Source of the DNA: Aphelenchoides besseyi
Lineage: Eukaryota > Nematoda > Chromadorea > Rhabditida > Aphelenchoididae
Reading direction: 5' to 3'
NCBI GenBank assembly: GCA_024699855.1
Contig: JAMPIQ010000001.1
Location: forward strand, 14,508,001-14,572,000
DNA: 64,000 nt
The notes beneath the pieces were generated by a model that worked only from the letters and a program-made list of their open reading frames with translations, was not told the origin of the DNA and ran no database searches. The position numbers and the translations under genes were made by a program. Position 1 is the first letter of the stretch. Each line of letters begins with the position of its first letter. Below are positions 1 through 8,971 of this stretch, one piece after another.

Positions 1-144
1 TTCTTGAGCACGTCGCCAATCTTCGTAAATCTGAACCGAGCAGCCGATCGACGTCTTCGTATTTCGCCACCGATCTCGTGGAATGTCACTAAGGAAAACA
101 AAATTCGTTGGATTACAATTTTTAAAAGTCGATTGCAGATTTGA
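1..144 (+). CDS. 3' end of an unidentified gene (uncertain)
   Basis: The window opens inside an open frame that runs from base 1 to a TGA at 142-144 and includes the stretch ISWNVTKENKIRWITIFKS. A second frame is also open, from base 3 to a TAA at 90-92. One of the two is probably the last exon of a plus-strand gene that begins before the window. No family is recognised and the frame choice is not secure. Confidence 0.3.
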   Translation, partial: FLSTSPIFVNLNRAADRRLRISPPISWNVTKENKIRWITIFKSRLQI

Positions 145-716
145 TTTCAATTGGCGATCACTAACTTCGAAAACCTTATAACTTACAAACAGCAGATAAA
201 CGGGTTTCTTTTCAAAACCAAGAGGTCATTTGGATATATCAGTTTATGAGCTCTTCAGAATCGTCAACCATAAGAAAATCAACTACTTCCACAGTCACTC
301 ATTCTTGTTTAAGAAAATGCTTGAATATGTTCAAACGGGTACCTCAATGGAAATGGTCGCGAGCATGTTGACCAATCCCATGATATTCTAAGACGATGAT
401 TTGAAAAAGAACGCAATCAGCTGGAGGATACAACGCTGGAAAGAACTCCCGTCGGGCATTCTTTTAGTTACGTAACAGTCACTAATCTTTACTTTCAAAT
501 TTACACCCCAATTGCTATTGTTGTGTAACTCAATCGTCTTTTAATCAACCCGGCGTGGGAATCATAACTCGCAGCAGCAATGTAACCGATGACCGACAAT
601 CTTTGTGACGCAGTTTGGTCTTTGTAAGCAACTACTGGAAATTCAAACGAACAGACCTCGCAGTCCTAATAATTGATCAGATTGGTCAGAGGCGTTTCAA
701 CTGATAGATCCAAAGC
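145..716. other. intergenic; upstream flank of the bHLH-like gene
   Basis: No coding frame is supported here. From about base 250 onward the sequence recurs, diverged but clearly alignable, at 15073-15518 in front of the second bHLH-like copy, so this flank was duplicated together with the gene. Confidence 0.6.
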
Positions 717-726
717 TATATATAAA
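717..726 (+). promoter_or_regulatory. TATA box of the bHLH-like gene
   Basis: The sequence TATATATAAA lies 49 bp before the ATG at 775. An equivalent TATATAAA stands at the matching place before the duplicated gene at 15519-15526. Confidence 0.6.
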
Positions 727-774
727 CCTCAGCTACTAGTCGACACTAAGTCCTAAAGTCTAGTGGTAGCCGAC

Positions 775-1267
775 ATGTCTAAGCGTCAAAATGAGTTTAA
801 CGAGGAGCCACAATCAAAGGTAAGTGTAAATATGATTTCTGTTGAATTTCTTTAAGATAAGTAAAACCAATCACGAAGCGATTTGCCTTCGACGACTACA
901 TAAGGAGTTACAAAATCTTCGTAGTATTGTCGAAGACATTGAGCCCAATCACGAAATACCAATGCAGCAGGCGGATATATTGGGGCATGCTCGAAAGTGT
1001 ATCAAAAAGCTCCAAAAGGAAACGTCGGAGCTGAAAACAAGAGTCCAAATTGCGGAGTCACAAAGTTAGTTGAATTAATGTATTAAACTTATCTTCATTT
1101 TAAAAGTTCATGCATTCAACGCTGGACGAGAGTCATTGGCAAATGAGCTTTTGCTCAGACAAATGGCTTCATACCCAACAATCTTTCAGCCACAACAACC
1201 GCTTCCACCATCGTCCAAAACGACCAGTCATATGCATTCAAGTGACCCATCGTCCAACGGCAATTAA
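775..1267 (+). CDS. bHLH-like protein, full-length copy (3 exons)
   Basis: Exons 775-819, 857-1064 and 1107-1267 splice in phase across two short GT-AG introns to a 137-residue protein. Exon 2 has helix-loop-helix spacing: helix 1 around LRRLHKELQNLRSIV, a loop with EPNHEIP, and helix 2 around QADILGHARKCIKKLQKE, which matches the ADIL...A...IKKLQ pattern of bHLH second helices. The basic region before helix 1 keeps little of the usual E-x-x-R signature, so DNA binding is uncertain. The tail is rich in Pro, Gln and Ser and ends in SSDPSSNGN. A likely nuclear regulator by family. A duplicated copy without the loop and second helix lies at 15578-15919. No Orange or PAS domain is seen. Confidence 0.7.
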
Positions 1268-1739
1268 ACGTTCACTTTGGTTCTATGGTTATCTGGTTTG
1301 TTATACAAGAAATTGTTGTCTCTCTTGAAAGCTGTCAATAAATTGAATTGTTCTTCTCTTGTATCAACAGTTTAAAACAACGAGTTGATTTTGTTCTTTG
1401 AAGTTCAGTTTGCTAAAGTCGAGTTGGTATTGTGGAGTTTCGGTTGAAGATTCTCGCTATTTTCACATGGTTTATCACTAATGAAACGAATAAGAACAAA
1501 ACTAAATCACTTCTCATGCACTTAAGATGTAACTCAAGATTATTAACATTCACCATGTAGTTTTGAGTTCAAGATGCGAATATTTCAATTAAGGTCTTAG
1601 TGCCAATCTCAGAACAATCAACAATGTACAACTTTATTCGAGCGGTAGTTATGTACATCACAATTTGTATTCATCCACTGTTGGAGCTGGCCTTGTAAGC
1701 GGACCATTGTTGTTCGACGGTTTGACCGGTGATCTGCTT

Positions 1740-2930
1740 CTAGGTGTCGTTGTTGGCGTAGTTGCCGCTGCGGAGAATCGAATCGAACTGTTTGACGGCT
1801 CCGGGACGTTGCTTTTCGACCCAAACCAAGAAGGTGGCAGTCACTACGTATCCCTTGTCGTAGTTGTCCGAGCTCGTTGGCGGCGTCAATTTCCATCCAA
1901 CATCTGCATTTGCAACTCCAAACTTGTTTCGAGCAAAATCGGCGATTCCCTCGGTCATCCATCCGGGAGCATTTGAACCGTAGGCTTGAACGATGTGCAT
2001 TCCTTCGTGAGTCATGACATCAACGTCTTTTGGATTGTTCTTGAAATAAGTAGCTGAAATGTTGATTGCACCATTAGCCGCAAATGCAACTCCATTGTAA
2101 TCGGGATCGATGTTCAATCCAACGCGTTTGAGAGCATTCGAATTGTACTCCTGAACAAGCTTCGGATAGACGGTGAAGAACGTCATGATCAATCGGTCGA
2201 TGGTGTCTTTCGGTACTCCAGAAACCTTGTCATAGACAACCAATTGATAGTCACCGGACTGATAGACGACGGTGGTTGGTTTCGGAATGGCTTTGTAGAT
2301 GGCCCATTGCTCTTCAACAGTCTTGCCGGTGATCTGTTTCCACGTGTTGTTGTTGTCGTATTTGCCACTACGAAGAACAGAATCGAACTTTTGAACGGAG
2401 CCGGGATACTGTTTCTCCAACCAATCCAAGAAGCCGCCGGTAACCAAATAGGAACTGTCGTAGTTTTGGTTGTCTTGTGGATATTGAAGCGACCAGCCGG
2501 CATCCGCATTGGCAACTCCAAATTTGTTACGAGAAAACGCGGCGATTCCTTGAACAAACCAGTTGGGAGTGTTTCCTTGGTATGCTTGAACAACATAAGT
2601 GAGAACGAAAGTGAGAAGATCGACGTCTTTGGGGTTGTTCTTGATGTAGTTGGCATCAAGAGTTATTCCACCGTTACTGCTGCTTGTTCCTGCTGCAGGA
2701 TCCAAAACAAGAGGCACTCGTTTGGGAGCATTCGTGTTGAAGAATTGAACCATTTTGGGATAAGCGTTAAAATAGACCTGAATCAAACGGTCTTGAAGAT
2801 CTTTCGGGACTCCGGAGTTCTTGTCCGTGTAGACCAGTTGATAGTCTCCGGATTGGTAGACGAGTTGAGAGCTGCCCAAGTGGATGATTGCCGAGAACAG
2901 AAGGAATACAAGCGAGTTGTGCATCTTCAA
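1740..2930 (-). CDS. secreted protein with two basic-secretory-protein (BSP) domains, one metalloprotease-like
   Basis: An uninterrupted 396-residue frame begins with a signal peptide (residues 1-21, hydrophobic core VFLLFSAII). Two tandem BSP repeats follow (about 23-215 and 221-396), both starting YQSGDYQLV and containing NNPKDVD and RNKFGVANAD. The second repeat has the zincin motif HEGMH at 308-312 and the following TEGIADFARNK block. In the first repeat the same positions read FVLTY and VQGIAAF, so all motif residues are lost and it should be inactive. The frame ends in TAG at 1740-1742, exactly where repeat 1 has Trp (NNTWKQITG versus NNDT-stop-KQITG). Homologous reading continues to a TGA at 1671-1673. 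Known BSP proteins are secreted and best known from plants. The role here is unknown. Confidence 0.8.
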   Translation of the reverse strand: MKMHNSLVFLLFSAIIHLGSSQLVYQSGDYQLVYTDKNSGVPKDLQDRLIQVYFNAYPKMVQFFNTNAPKRVPLVLDPAAGTSSSNGGITLDANYIKNNPKDVDLLTFVLTYVVQAYQGNTPNWFVQGIAAFSRNKFGVANADAGWSLQYPQDNQNYDSSYLVTGGFLDWLEKQYPGSVQKFDSVLRSGKYDNNNTWKQITGKTVEEQWAIYKAIPKPTTVVYQSGDYQLVVYDKVSGVPKDTIDRLIMTFFTVYPKLVQEYNSNALKRVGLNIDPDYNGVAFAANGAINISATYFKNNPKDVDVMTHEGMHIVQAYGSNAPGWMTEGIADFARNKFGVANADVGWKLTPPTSSDNYDKGYVVTATFLVWVEKQRPGAVKQFDSILRSGNYANNDT

Positions 2931-2974
2931 ACCGATCGGATGAGAGTTGATGGTTTGATTGTAGATCGGACGGC

Positions 2975-2982
2975 TCTTAAAT
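2975..2982 (-). promoter_or_regulatory. TATA-like box of the BSP gene
   Basis: On the minus strand TATTTAAG lies 45 bp before the ATG at 2930, the same spacing as for other TATA boxes in this window. Confidence 0.4.
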
Positions 2983-4927
2983 ACCGAACATTAGACGGAA
3001 GTTTCAACCTTCGGATTTGTGTATTTAGTGAGTTGAACTCCGAGAACAATTGGTCGAAACCGAACGCCTATTATTCTAATCCTTGCGGTTGCTTGTTTGA
3101 ACACCTGCATTCATTCCAATAATCTTCTGTCTACCAATCATGTTCAGTCATTTGATCCGAATGAACGTTCCTGGAAATACGCTGTCAGTTAGTTGTCTGA
3201 CTTCGAGTTCACCAAACTGCTTCTTCCAAGCCAAGTGGATGAGATTGTAATGGTTAGTTTTTCTCAACATCCTTTATTTATTGTTATTTTAAGACAAAAT
3301 GATTTCAAGAAATGAGTGGAATCAGACACCTCATTCACTCATCTTCTGCCATTCAATTCCTGTAGTACATCATAGCATTGATTTGCGTTCCCTGTGAAGC
3401 TCTGGACAAGTAATTAGAAATTGGAACAACAATTACCAGACGTTTTCATTCTTCTTGGCAATATTCGTCGAATGCATGAGAGCCTTTCGGATCGAATCTT
3501 AACAATGAATACTCATTGACAACCAACAACGCCAGTCGATGCTCATTTCTGCAGCTCCCAAAACACAGAACTCCTTCGTCAATCAACAATCTTCGAGGAG
3601 TGCGAGGAAGAGCGAGTTAAACGACATCCAGCAGAGACTTTCTGTTTCCTCTCAACAGACATTCAAACGACCTCCAGTCTACAACTACCTCTCCGAGATC
3701 AACAAGTATTCACGAAACTGAAAGGAATAGTAGTGATTGTAGACAATGCCATCTCTCGAATCCATTACACAACATCCACTTGTATCAACACTCACAGTCA
3801 TTATGAAGAATCTGTCAGATATCGTAAACTAAACGACATCACTACTGCAACTACGCAACAAACAGTTCAAGCACCTCTAGACATTCCGTTTGTTTGACTC
3901 GTAATTGAAACGAATTGCCATGAGCTCAATCATCGTTCATGTTTCTTGTATTCGCTTGTCCGCGAGTGCTTGTTACCAGATTCTCTATTTATGCACTTTG
4001 ACTGTCTGCTCAGGGCACGGTTTTGAATGCTTATGGTTGCGACAAAAGCAGAATACTGTTCATGTCTTCAACGCTACAACATTGTAGTTAATGAAGAACG
4101 TGTTTACAGTCGATGGTCGTATCAAGCAAATGATGGGCGTCGAGAACTGTTTGATGGTTCATAATTCTTCAAAACAAGATGGCAACCAAGTGAACAAAGT
4201 TCAGTGGCAACAAACTAAGTACTTTAAGCCATTTGACCGTCGCTGTTGCTCAAGTTCATAATCCAACAAGCGCCAACTAGTGATTCCACTTTTTGAGTGA
4301 GATACAAACCAATTCTCCGTTCTCATTGTGGCGTTAGTATTCTTTTCAACCCTTATCTTTTCTGATCATCCTAAATGATCGTTTGTTGTTTTTCGCAGTC
4401 ATCTTAAATAACTGCTTTGTATTTGTTGTTGTCTTATGAATAAACACATCATCACATCGGCTATTATTTGGAAGCTAGAGAATGAGAACGTTGGAATTGG
4501 GGTTCTTCAACATAAGAATCTTCATTATGCATCTATTTGAGTAGAGAGTGTTAATTTAACAACCGAGATTAGTTAGCGAATTGAAGAATAGACGATTCGA
4601 AAGCTTGTTTCTATGCTTGTTCTCGACAAAAGTATGGATTGGCAGTTGATTAGTAGTCTCGGTGGTTGTTGGTTTCGAGTATTCTAGTCGCACGCACTCT
4701 GTTCTTGCGAACAACACTTACTTGAACTTGATTACATGGAAAGCATTGTCAAAAAACGAAATTCCCATAAATAACTCAAATTAGCCGTTACTTTTTGAAC
4801 CCATTGGAGTCATTCAAAAGCCTTAAAATGAACTCCCATTCAATTCATTTCGTTGGTCAGAGGAAGTTGGTTGTTTCTATCGGGTCTGAAATGAACAAGT
4901 GAGTTGAAGTCACAGATCTCAATCACG
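2983..4927. other. intergenic, about 1.9 kb
   Basis: Only short open frames without splice support are present (for example 3539-3721 and 3905-4087). An AATAAA-like string near 4438 has no gene to serve. No RNA gene or repeat is recognised. Confidence 0.5.
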
Positions 4928-5782
4928 ATGTTTAGATCGACATACGAGCAGTTCGGTCAGTCGAGTGACAGTCAAACGAGCAGTGGCGTTTTCGAAAGCG
5001 ATTTAACAAGACAGAAATCGGTGAGAAGAGATGAACATCCAACTAATCGTTATGTTCCTCAGAGCCGTTCATCGTTTGCAGGTTCAACGGAAACAAATTT
5101 CGAAGTTCGTTCTGACAACTCGCTCGTTGCACCTCCACCATCGTTTGTTTCCGGTGTCCAGTCGACCCAACAACTGCCGTCGATGGCTTTGAACATGACT
5201 CCCGAATTGCATTCTCCAACTCCGCCGACACCATCGGACATCTCATCAGAGTCTGAAAGTGCGGTCGATCGTCCACAAACTTGTTCGCCGTTGCCGTCCC
5301 ATTACAAGTGGTCTCAATCGGAACAAATCGACGAGTTGGCCGAGCGCTTTTTGGGAGCTCATCGTGCATTCGATGTCTTCGAATTCGTTCCGCAAAGTTC
5401 GTTTCGACTCTTCTACTGTTTGCCGAAGAACCCGAAGGTCGTTGCCTTCAAACTGACACTCACAGTCGCTTATCGTTCGAACAATGGAGAGGTAACCGCA
5501 ACTCTGCGGCTAATGCTTTTGTTTAGTTCTTTTGCTTCCCGATTGAGAATTCGACGAACGCGAAAAACGAAACCAAGTATCGGGTTGACTACGGAGATCC
5601 TCGTTCGAACAAATTCGGATCACTTGAAAAGCTGATCAAGTTCTACAAGGTCTGTTTCTCTTCTCCATCTAATTCGATTGCTTTAGACGTATCCATATCT
5701 CAACAACTTCACTGGGGAGATCGAAGACTTTCCGGTTTGGTTACCGTGTGTTCGTCCTTTCGTCCAATGGCAAAAGAAGTGA
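4928..5782 (+). CDS. SH2-like domain protein (3 exons)
   Basis: Exons 4928-5491, 5527-5649 and 5687-5782 join in phase to 260 residues. The first 130 residues are Ser/Thr/Pro-rich and look disordered. The last 110 resemble a divergent SH2 domain, clearest in the C-terminal half (KYRVDYGDPRSNKFGSLEKL, then IKFYKTYPYL, like the F-x-S-L-x-x-L-I-x-x-Y helix). Where SH2 domains have FLVRxS this protein seems to read FYCLPKN, so the phosphotyrosine-binding Arg appears replaced by Leu. It may be an adaptor that does not bind phosphotyrosine normally. It converges with the secreted-protein gene at 5851. Its last exon and most of exon 2 are duplicated at 13501-13677. Confidence 0.6.
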
Positions 5783-5796
5783 TTGTGCATTCGGTC

Positions 5797-5829
5797 AATA
5801 AACACTGTGAATTAATATGCCTGTTTATT
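5797..5829. terminator. back-to-back poly(A) signals of convergent genes
   Basis: AATAAA at 5797-5802 serves the plus-strand SH2-like gene. TTTATT at 5824-5829 is AATAAA for the minus-strand secreted-protein gene. The two stop codons are only 68 bp apart, so the 3' ends probably overlap. Confidence 0.6.
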
Positions 5830-5850
5830 GATACTAAGAAAGTGGAGAGA

Positions 5851-6561
5851 TTACAATCCGACCGGCAATCCCGATCCCAATTGACCGAGAAGTTGGTCGA
5901 GAACCTTTTGCAATTGAGGGATCAGTTGTTGGACGAAATCCAACGGCAACACACCCTCCGGGATTCCCAACAGTCCGGTGAGATTGTTCAAGACGGGATT
6001 CAAGATGTCGACCACTCCACCGACCAAGCCGGTGACATCGCCCAAAAGTTGCTCCAACAATCCGCTGACATCTCCGAGCAATTGATCCAAAAGCTTCTCG
6101 ACGGCCGCCAACAGTGCTTTAAGGAAGGGAACCAGGTCGACGTTCGATGGGATGTTCAGAATATTTCTCAACTCCTCCAACAATCCATCAAGACCACTGC
6201 CCGATCCACTGCCACCTTCCAACGGCAACAACGAGTCGACAGTGCAGGTGATTTGAGTGAGAATCGAATCCAATTGAGTCAAGATGGAGAGCAGTTGGAC
6301 GAATTGGGCGGGATCGACGGCTCCGGGCAAGTTGAGCAGTTTGACGATCTTGGTCAACGTTCCGGGTTGTTTGCAGCCGCCCAACAGACCAGTGACTTCG
6401 CCAACCACTGGTTGAGCATTTCCGACCACTCCATCGACGGTTCCCAGAACATTTCCGACAAGATTGCCGAGCAGTGGAGATCCCTGACCGTTGGCCACTG
6501 GAGAGGCCTGAGTCGAGATGATGAGAAGAGAAAAGAAGACGGCGATTGAAGTACGAGACAT
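5851..6561 (-). CDS. secreted Leu/Gly-rich repetitive protein, copy 1
   Basis: A single-exon frame. The start chosen is the second Met (MSRTSIAVFF), because a TATA box lies 46 bp upstream of it and a signal peptide of about 20 residues follows (core IAVFFSLLIIST, cleavage near TQA-SP). The mature protein of about 215 residues is made of short amphipathic Leu/Val/Gly-rich stretches such as LLGNLVGNVLG, LLEQLLGDVSG and LTGLLGIPEGV. Only two cysteines are seen (GGCKQP and ITCTV). It could coat surfaces or bind lipid, but no family is recognised. The encoded protein is identical in the copy at 13746-14456. Confidence 0.75.
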   Translation of the reverse strand: MSRTSIAVFFSLLIISTQASPVANGQGSPLLGNLVGNVLGTVDGVVGNAQPVVGEVTGLLGGCKQPGTLTKIVKLLNLPGAVDPAQFVQLLSILTQLDSILTQITCTVDSLLPLEGGSGSGSGLDGLLEELRNILNIPSNVDLVPFLKALLAAVEKLLDQLLGDVSGLLEQLLGDVTGLVGGVVDILNPVLNNLTGLLGIPEGVLPLDFVQQLIPQLQKVLDQLLGQLGSGLPVGL

Positions 6562-6606
6562 TTCAGCGGAAAGAACTGATGATGATTGACTGTCCTTCAA
6601 CTGCCG

Positions 6607-6614
6607 CTTTTATA
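6607..6614 (-). promoter_or_regulatory. TATA box of the secreted-protein gene, copy 1
   Basis: Minus-strand TATAAAAG, 46 bp before the ATG at 6561. It is preserved in the duplicate at 14502-14509 although a base two positions outside the box changed. Confidence 0.6.
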
Positions 6615-7493
6615 GTCGATTGGAACGTGCAAAGTGATCAACTTGTGTTTCACAAAAGCTGAGTGTTCAACCGATTGACATTCAAATCCTGTTTATCTTG
6701 TTCAATTGATCGTTCCAGCGTCTGACTTTGTTGAACTTTAAATCACAGTCCTGTTGCATATCGAATTGATAACAGTAAGAGTGTTCATTGGCGTTCAGCG
6801 GTCTGACTTTTCAGTTGTATGGTTCGATAAAAAGTACAGAACACTCTGATCGGCATGTTCTCTGATACTATTCCAACTGTCTATGAGTTCCACTGGAATG
6901 AGCGGAACAATCCAAAATTTCGAGATCTCTGCCACTTGAGGGCTGAGATCATCCCACTAACCTTAAGAGTAGGTCAAATAGACAGAAATGACGAGTGACT
7001 GCGAAAAGAAGAGGATTCGGTGGTGCAATAAAAGTGGTGGGAAAGCGGCGGTCCAGGAGCAAAGTTTGACCGTCAATCGCCCTCTCTCTTTGCAGTTGTC
7101 TATGAATACGAAGAAGAGTGGTCGCTTGAGAGTTACAGTGAGCTAGAACCATCTTTTCTGCCCATCAGTTTTTCTCAAACGATCAGCTTCAGTTCTTGAT
7201 TTGTTTTCTATCAATCATCACTATTCAGACTGCAAGGATTAACGAATGAGGTTCTTTCATTCCGAAGCATTTGAACTTGTCAACTGTGTATGTGACGATG
7301 AACGCTGATCACCGTCTGAAAATTCGTAGGAAACCATATCGAAGGACATCTTCTTGATGCAGGACTTCTGAGTTTGCATATCAGAAGTCCGAACATGCAA
7401 ATTTCGAATGCGGATTACTACTGTTTCCACAAAGTTCGGTCACTTGGGTCGGAATCTCGTCCAACAATCAGTCGCTCTTTTCTCTCGCTCGCA
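6615..7493. other. intergenic; includes the promoter side of duplication block A
   Basis: No gene is supported. A minus-strand open frame at 6949-7152 has a counterpart in the duplicate, but the two differ by amino-acid-changing substitutions, unlike the real gene beside them. Confidence 0.5.
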
Positions 7494-8576
7494 ATGTTCG
7501 ATCTCGAAGTTGTTCAGCTTTTGGGGACGGCGATCGTCGGATTCACGACCGCTGCGCTTGTCCAATGCGCTTCGAAGAAAAGTGATGCCAAACGCGGCGC
7601 GTTGTCCAAGAAGTCGAAACGTTCGGTCAAATCGAAGAAGTTGAGCAAGAGTGGAAAGTCGGCCAAGAGCTCGAAGAAGTCTACTAAGGGTTCGAAGAAG
7701 TCTGCTCGCAGTTTGAAGGTGATTAGAGATTATGATTTTGAATGCTTTCTTTTACAGAAGTCAGTGCGTGCTCAACCGCTTGTCTCTTCGACCAAGAAAT
7801 CGAAAAGCAGTCGCCGAGAACCAGTTCCGAAGGTCGCTGTCAAGGTCGCAAATGCTCAACCAGTCGATGGATCGGCCAAAAGCTCGAAACAATCCACGGT
7901 CACTGCTCGTCCGGTTTCTGACGCTGCCCGGATTCAACCACCACGCCGTAAGTCGACTCGTGATTCCGCTCAACTTCCATTGGCGCGTGAGAAAGATGAG
8001 GTAACTGAGTGATCATGAGTGTTGCGATGCGCTTTTTCAGTCGAGTTTGAAGGTCCAAGCAACTCAACCGGCATCGGATCGTCGTGAGGCTGACGAACAA
8101 AAAGGTGACTTCAATCAAATCGGAACATCTAGGTGGTTGTTTTCAGGCGAAGGCACTGATCTGCACATGCAACCGGAACAACTTCGTTTTCCAACTGAAG
8201 GCGGACTTCTTCACTGCGTCATTCACAATCCGAGCGCAGATCGTCAAGCAGTGAAAGTCAAGTGCTCGGACAACAAATTGTGAGTTCAACGGCTGTTTTT
8301 CCGTCTTATCATCGAGTTTCGGGTACAAAGTCAATCCGGTCTACGGGTTCATCGAACCGAATTCGACTTTGCGTGTGGACGTCTGTCGCGTTGAAGGAGG
8401 AAAGGCCAAGGCTGACAAGTTGATCTTTGTGACTGCGCAGGTTTGCTGCTTCCAATAACAGCAGTTCGATTGGCTCCTTCCAGGCTCCACGTAATGAGAA
8501 AGAACCGAAGAAGTTGTTCAATCAAAAGAATCGCGCTGAGAAGGAACATATGTCGGTGCTTCCACTCCTCGTTTGA
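7494..8576 (+). CDS. MSP-domain protein with N-terminal hydrophobic segment and Lys/Ser-rich linker (6 exons)
   Basis: Exons 7494-7719 (last full base 7718), 7758-8000, 8041-8104, 8147-8279, 8317-8440 and 8484-8576 splice in phase. The start MFDLEVVQLLG is followed by a hydrophobic stretch (LLGTAIVGFTTAALV). A long Lys/Ser-rich linker (repeats of SKKS and SKSGKS) comes next, then a C-terminal MSP domain. The MSP match is strong: PEQLRFPTEGG, HCVIHNPSADRQAVKVKCSD, then YKVNPVYGFIEPNSTLRVDV and ADKLIFVTA. MSP proteins drive crawling and signalling of nematode sperm, and MSP domains also sit on membrane proteins such as VAPs. The hydrophobic start suggests membrane anchoring. The last exon might instead splice at 8571 to a later exon near 8615. 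AATAAA at about 8601 favours the stop given. Confidence 0.8.
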
Positions 8577-8971
8577 TCGTCTTTTTTGCTCTACCGTCCG
8601 AAATAAACTTTTAGAAAAAGCCGCTTGGCGGCTAAGACTGGTGTTCGACTCGGTAATTGGGGTTCGGCGTTGTTCATGTCGATTGCACTGTCAAGTTCAC
8701 TTGGAGGGTCTTCGAGGATTCCCAAACCAGGTTGGAGGTTGAGGCCTCTAATTTGGCTTACAATATCGCAACGACAACTGCTACTTGCCGTTCACTTTTT
8801 GCGACGAGCGCGACGGAAATTGACATCAGTCTTGGAATTCCCGTTTTACAGATAATCACGACAAACAGAACCGCGTTGACGTTTGAATTCTATCCGATAG
8901 AGTTGAAACAAGTCAGCAGCTTAATATCATTTATTTTTACAAAGCATTTATTAACAACAAAACAATAGCGT
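8577..8971 (+). other. possible extra exon(s) downstream of the MSP gene
   Basis: A frame at about 8657-8968 reads like beta-rich protein (VHVDCTVKFTWRVFEDSQ, then TEIDISLGIPVLQI) but has no ATG and no clear splice partner. It ends beside the stop of the opposite-strand gene at 8972. It could be a small unrecognised gene or chance. Confidence 0.25.

Larger units (their letters stand above)
5606..7168. repeat. segmental duplication block A, original side
   Basis: This 1.56 kb aligns almost base for base with 13501-15066. It starts inside exon 2 of the SH2-like gene, runs through the whole minus-strand secreted-protein gene with its promoter, and ends in intergenic DNA. The coding part is nearly identical while the promoter-side flank carries more substitutions. 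Confidence 0.95.

Noticed and set aside
2244..3122. Long plus-strand frame opposite the BSP gene
   Set aside because: Shadow of the repetitive minus-strand gene, which has a signal peptide and a recognisable family.
3539..4087. Short frames between the BSP and SH2-like genes
   Set aside because: No splice sites, no promoter and no protein-like pattern.
5737..6549. Long plus-strand frame opposite the secreted-protein gene (also 13632-14444)
   Set aside because: Gln/Ser/Asp-rich mirror of the Leu/Gly-rich gene on the other strand. The real gene has a signal peptide, TATA box and poly(A) signal.
6949..7152. Minus-strand frame conserved in both duplication copies (partner at 14844-15071)
   Set aside because: The copies differ by amino-acid-changing substitutions and the frame is open only because the DNA was duplicated; no promoter or signal.
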